This document shows, piece after piece, positions 35,029 through 37,472 of a stretch of 37,472 bases of DNA (position 1 is the first letter of the stretch; each line of letters starts with the position of its first letter). The position numbers and the translations under genes are program-made. Below the pieces are notes generated by a model. The model saw nothing but the letters and a program-made list of their open reading frames with translations, was not told the origin of the DNA and ran no database searches. The DNA is taken from assembly GCA_030017835.1 (NCBI GenBank), contig JASEGU010000013.1, positions 1 through 37,472 of the forward strand. The letters are read 5' to 3'. The stretch comes from Actinomycetota bacterium. Lineage in GTDB: Bacteria > Actinomycetota > Aquicultoria > UBA3085 > Oleimmundimicrobiaceae.

Positions 35029-35166
35029 CTGCTGCCCCGCAACATGGAGAGATTGTCGGCTTTTTTCCTAGCCGGCTTGGTCATACGTATAATTCTGATG
35101 GTCTTTCTAAGTCTTGTTTATCGGCAAATCAATCACGCATGAAGAGTTTAAACCCTAAGGGGTTGA

Positions 35167-37472
35167 TTATGTCGACCGTTCTTCAGGGCTTAATTGAAAG
35201 AATGATTTGGGATCGGTTTGCAGCCGATAGAGGGTCTCTGCCTCCTCGGCCGATAAGGCCTGCCGATATATTCTTATCTCATCAAGCGATCCCTTCCAAA
35301 GTGCAAAATCTCTACCTCCAAAAGTTAAAGGATTGTGGTTATTGAGAAGTTCGCCTTTGAGAGAAGCTTGGTCTGCAAAGCGGCCATCCTTATATGCCCT
35401 GATCATCTCCCCATCATAAGAGAAAACTAGGTGGGTATACTTGGCCGCCGGGACGCTTCCAAGGCTCAGATCCAAAGAGTCACTTAAGCCATTATCCCCG
35501 GTCATTTTGAAAGAGAAATCTCGACCTCCGGATTTGGCGATCAATGAGATTGGCACCCTGTTTGATAGGGGATGATATTGCTCAAGCAGAACGCGCCCAT
35601 CCGACCAGGCGTCGGGTTTGAGATAGAGCTCTATTGTGAACTTTTCGCTAAGCTCCATCGCCTTCTGGTAATCGGAATAGGTAACCACATCTATCTGGGA
35701 AGATTTTGATTTCAAATAATCGCTGACCTCTTTGAAGTTGGAGGTCAAATACCTGGTGGAGAGATCGGCCTTTTCGTCTACGATCTGGTGAAAGGTGAAA
35801 TTGATGAAGGATCCCTTTTCAATCGCCTCATCTATAGCTTTCTTGATGGAAGCGACCGACGTGGTGTTGGTGACGTAAAATCCCTTAACGAGATATTTTA
35901 GATCTCCAGAGGGCAATATGTTTGGCTGAAAGCTTCCGTCCTTTGTGGTCCTTGCCATTTCATGTCTTTCGGCCACCGTAACGATAACCCGCTCATCGTA
36001 GAGGCCGTATGGATAGGCGAAAAACTTCGCCGACTCTTTGAATCCGTTTCTTGCCAGCCAATCGTAACCCTCATTGATGTTTGATGCCAAAGCCGAAGGG
36101 CTAAGCGAGGTTAATTGGGGATGATTTTTGGTGTGGTTGGAGATATCCCAGCCGAAGTCTTTCATCTCTTTTAATTCGTCCTTGCTCATATGGGCACCGC
36201 CGCCGACATAATCGGTGACGATGAAGGCAACCCCTTTTTGACCATTGGCTTTCATGATGGGAAAGGCCTTCTCTTTGACCCCGTCGCAACCATCGTCGAA
36301 CGTTATGGCCGCCTTGGCTCTCGATTTATAATTAATTTTAAGATCATCAAAGCTTACGCTGCTGCTCTGACTCGAAGTTGATTTGCAAGCGACCCTGAGG
36401 GCGACCATTTGGCTATCCCAGCTCTCTTTGGCACTCGAGGTAAAGTCCCCCCCCCGCCCGAGCAAGAGATGATTCCAGCCTTCATTTAGAGCGGATGCGG
36501 GGATAGTCGCGCTCAAAGATTTTGAGAAGTTTTCGGTGGATGAAAGGCTCAAAGCGAGCGAGCGTAGACTCTCCAAATTATAGACATAGACCCAGATGCT
36601 CATGTTGCTGGCGCCCTTCGAGGCGAGGCTTATTTTTTTATCCAAATAGGCTAGGTTACCCCCTGATGAGGTCAGCTTTAAAGAGGCCTTTCCTTGCAAG
36701 AGGTTGGCGGTATCCAAGGCTTGACTGGCCATCTTGCCGCCCACCGACCAGTTTGAGGTGGTTTCAAAGCCCTCTAGGGGCGTGCCGTTCTTTTCTATAA
36801 GTCCGCCGTCCATTAGGGATAGGGATGAATCTGGGCCGAGGTTGAGCAGAGACGCCTCTCCGTCAAAATACTTGGCTAGGCCAAGCCCACCAGATACCGT
36901 CTTTGGGCCGCCTTTTCCGCTTGTTAAGTCGGGCAAATTCATGTGATCGACCATTTTCTGCCCTGCGGCCAAGAGGCCCTTGCTGAACTGATCGGCGCAA
37001 TTGGGATTGGCATAATATAATAGAAATTTTGGGTTTACCGAGCTTACCGGGCCCAATTTCAACCAGGCCGTCAGGCTTCCCGTCTTTGGGTCATACGCCT
37101 CTATCTCGTGAGCCAGCTTGCCTCCCTTTGAGTCAAGAAAGAGAAGATCGCCGCCGTCATCGGTGGCGACATGACCGCCGAAGTTGACCGACCTCAAGTT
37201 CAAGTCGGATAACTCTATCGGCAGCAGCAGACCGGAATTGAAGCCCGTTATTTTCTTAAGATCGAGAATTATGCCCATCCGATGCTTCCAGCCTTTGCCA
37301 TGCCAGGCTATGGGATCCGACTGGGCGGCCGATTTGAACGAGAGCGTAAGTGGCAGGGTTAGGGAGACGATTGTCAAGAGGGCGATGAGGGGTTTAACCT
37401 CTTTTCTACTTAAGATTTTCGAGTCGCAAAGAGCGCTTAACTTGACTTTAACGGCAGAGGCTGCTCTTTTTA
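35167..37472 (-). CDS. secreted polysaccharide deacetylase-like protein: DUF2341, LamG, CBM-like and NodB modules (5' end beyond the window)
   Basis: Residue numbers count from TTG 37377. A hydrophobic leader (LTIVSLTLPLTLSF) precedes a DUF2341-like domain (about 30-130, HRMGIILDL...LLYYANPN). A LamG-like opening (YFDGEASLLNLGPDSSLSLMDG, about 170-191) is followed by a carbohydrate-binding-like jelly roll (about 203-350) and a NodB deacetylase domain (about 355-570) with TFDDG (D361, D362), NHTKNH (H415, H419) and FAYPYG. Residues 579-715 continue the LamG domain (FTIELYLKPD, GSLDEIRIYRQALS). The frame remains open to the right edge with SRKEVKP before the hydrophobic core and no other start codon, so the true start probably lies outside the window. 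It should hydrolyse N-acetyl groups of a surface glycan; the exact substrate is unknown. Confidence 0.85.
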   Translation of the reverse strand, partial: KRAASAVKVKLSALCDSKILSRKEVKPLIALLTIVSLTLPLTLSFKSAAQSDPIAWHGKGWKHRMGIILDLKKITGFNSGLLLPIELSDLNLRSVNFGGHVATDDGGDLLFLDSKGGKLAHEIEAYDPKTGSLTAWLKLGPVSSVNPKFLLYYANPNCADQFSKGLLAAGQKMVDHMNLPDLTSGKGGPKTVSGGLGLAKYFDGEASLLNLGPDSSLSLMDGGLIEKNGTPLEGFETTSNWSVGGKMASQALDTANLLQGKASLKLTSSGGNLAYLDKKISLASKGASNMSIWVYVYNLESLRSLALSLSSTENFSKSLSATIPASALNEGWNHLLLGRGGDFTSSAKESWDSQMVALRVACKSTSSQSSSVSFDDLKINYKSRAKAAITFDDGCDGVKEKAFPIMKANGQKGVAFIVTDYVGGGAHMSKDELKEMKDFGWDISNHTKNHPQLTSLSPSALASNINEGYDWLARNGFKESAKFFAYPYGLYDERVIVTVAERHEMARTTKDGSFQPNILPSGDLKYLVKGFYVTNTTSVASIKKAIDEAIEKGSFINFTFHQIVDEKADLSTRYLTSNFKEVSDYLKSKSSQIDVVTYSDYQKAMELSEKFTIELYLKPDAWSDGRVLLEQYHPLSNRVPISLIAKSGGRDFSFKMTGDNGLSDSLDLSLGSVPAAKYTHLVFSYDGEMIRAYKDGRFADQASLKGELLNNHNPLTFGGRDFALWKGSLDEIRIYRQALSAEEAETLYRLQTDPKSFFQLSPEERST

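Noticed and set aside
34525-35142. 205-codon plus-strand frame across the ABC ATPase and its upstream gap
   Set aside because: Mostly antisense to the Walker and signature motifs. No ribosome site or family resemblance.

Overview
This is a gene-dense bacterial chromosome segment in which every gene I can support lies on the minus strand, so transcription runs from high to low coordinates. The Phe-specific T-box, a surface protein with cell-wall-binding type 2 repeats, a zf-HC2 anti-sigma factor and strong GGAGG ribosome binding sites point to a Gram-positive-like lineage. Desulfoferrodoxin, rubrerythrin and FeoAB point to an anaerobe. A deep-branching subsurface Actinobacteriota (Aquicultor, Hakubella or OPB41-like) or a Clostridia-like lineage would fit, but I cannot decide between them from the sequence. 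Non-ATG starts are frequent (TTG for ilvD, secG, oppB; GTG for ilvB, feoB, cbiQ, oppC, oppD; ATA for infC), and all four tRNA genes encode CCA.

Layout from the right edge, following transcription. (1) 37472-35167: a secreted DUF2341/LamG protein carrying a CBM-like plus NodB polysaccharide deacetylase module. (2) 35028-33327: a two-gene ABC-2 exporter. (3) 33098-31060: a secreted surface protein gene interrupted by a -1 frameshift and an in-frame TAG. (4) 30774-30553: secG. (5) 30394-24904: a five-gene peptide ABC importer (oppABCDF order). (6) 24813-24726: tRNA-Leu. (7) 24623-23269: an ECF sigma factor and its anti-sigma factor. (8) 23137-18418: fur-feoA-feoB-cbiM-cbiQ-cbiO, a metal homeostasis cluster behind a promoter that overlaps a 39-bp perfect palindrome with a Fur-box core. 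(9) 18310-17939: tRNA-Gly, tRNA-Cys, tRNA-Val. (10) 17865-10698: thrS, infC-rpmI-rplT, a T-box, pheS-pheT and an overlooked 50-codon membrane ORF. This is the same order as the enterobacterial thrS-infC-rpmI-rplT-pheST cluster. (11) 10616-9630: rubrerythrin and desulfoferrodoxin. (12) 9383-63: ilvD-ilvB-ilvN-ilvC, a class V aminotransferase, serA and leuA, covering branched-chain amino acid and serine synthesis.

The main regulatory content is a Fur operator at fur/feo, a Phe T-box inside the translation operon between rplT and pheS, and a mutually exclusive hairpin/terminator leader in front of infC, whose only plausible start is an AUA codon. I saw no insertion sequence, CRISPR array, prophage or defence system. 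The most unusual items are the deacetylase module apparently inserted into a LamG domain, the doubly interrupted surface protein, the infC leader and start, the fur palindrome, and the small membrane ORF behind pheT.
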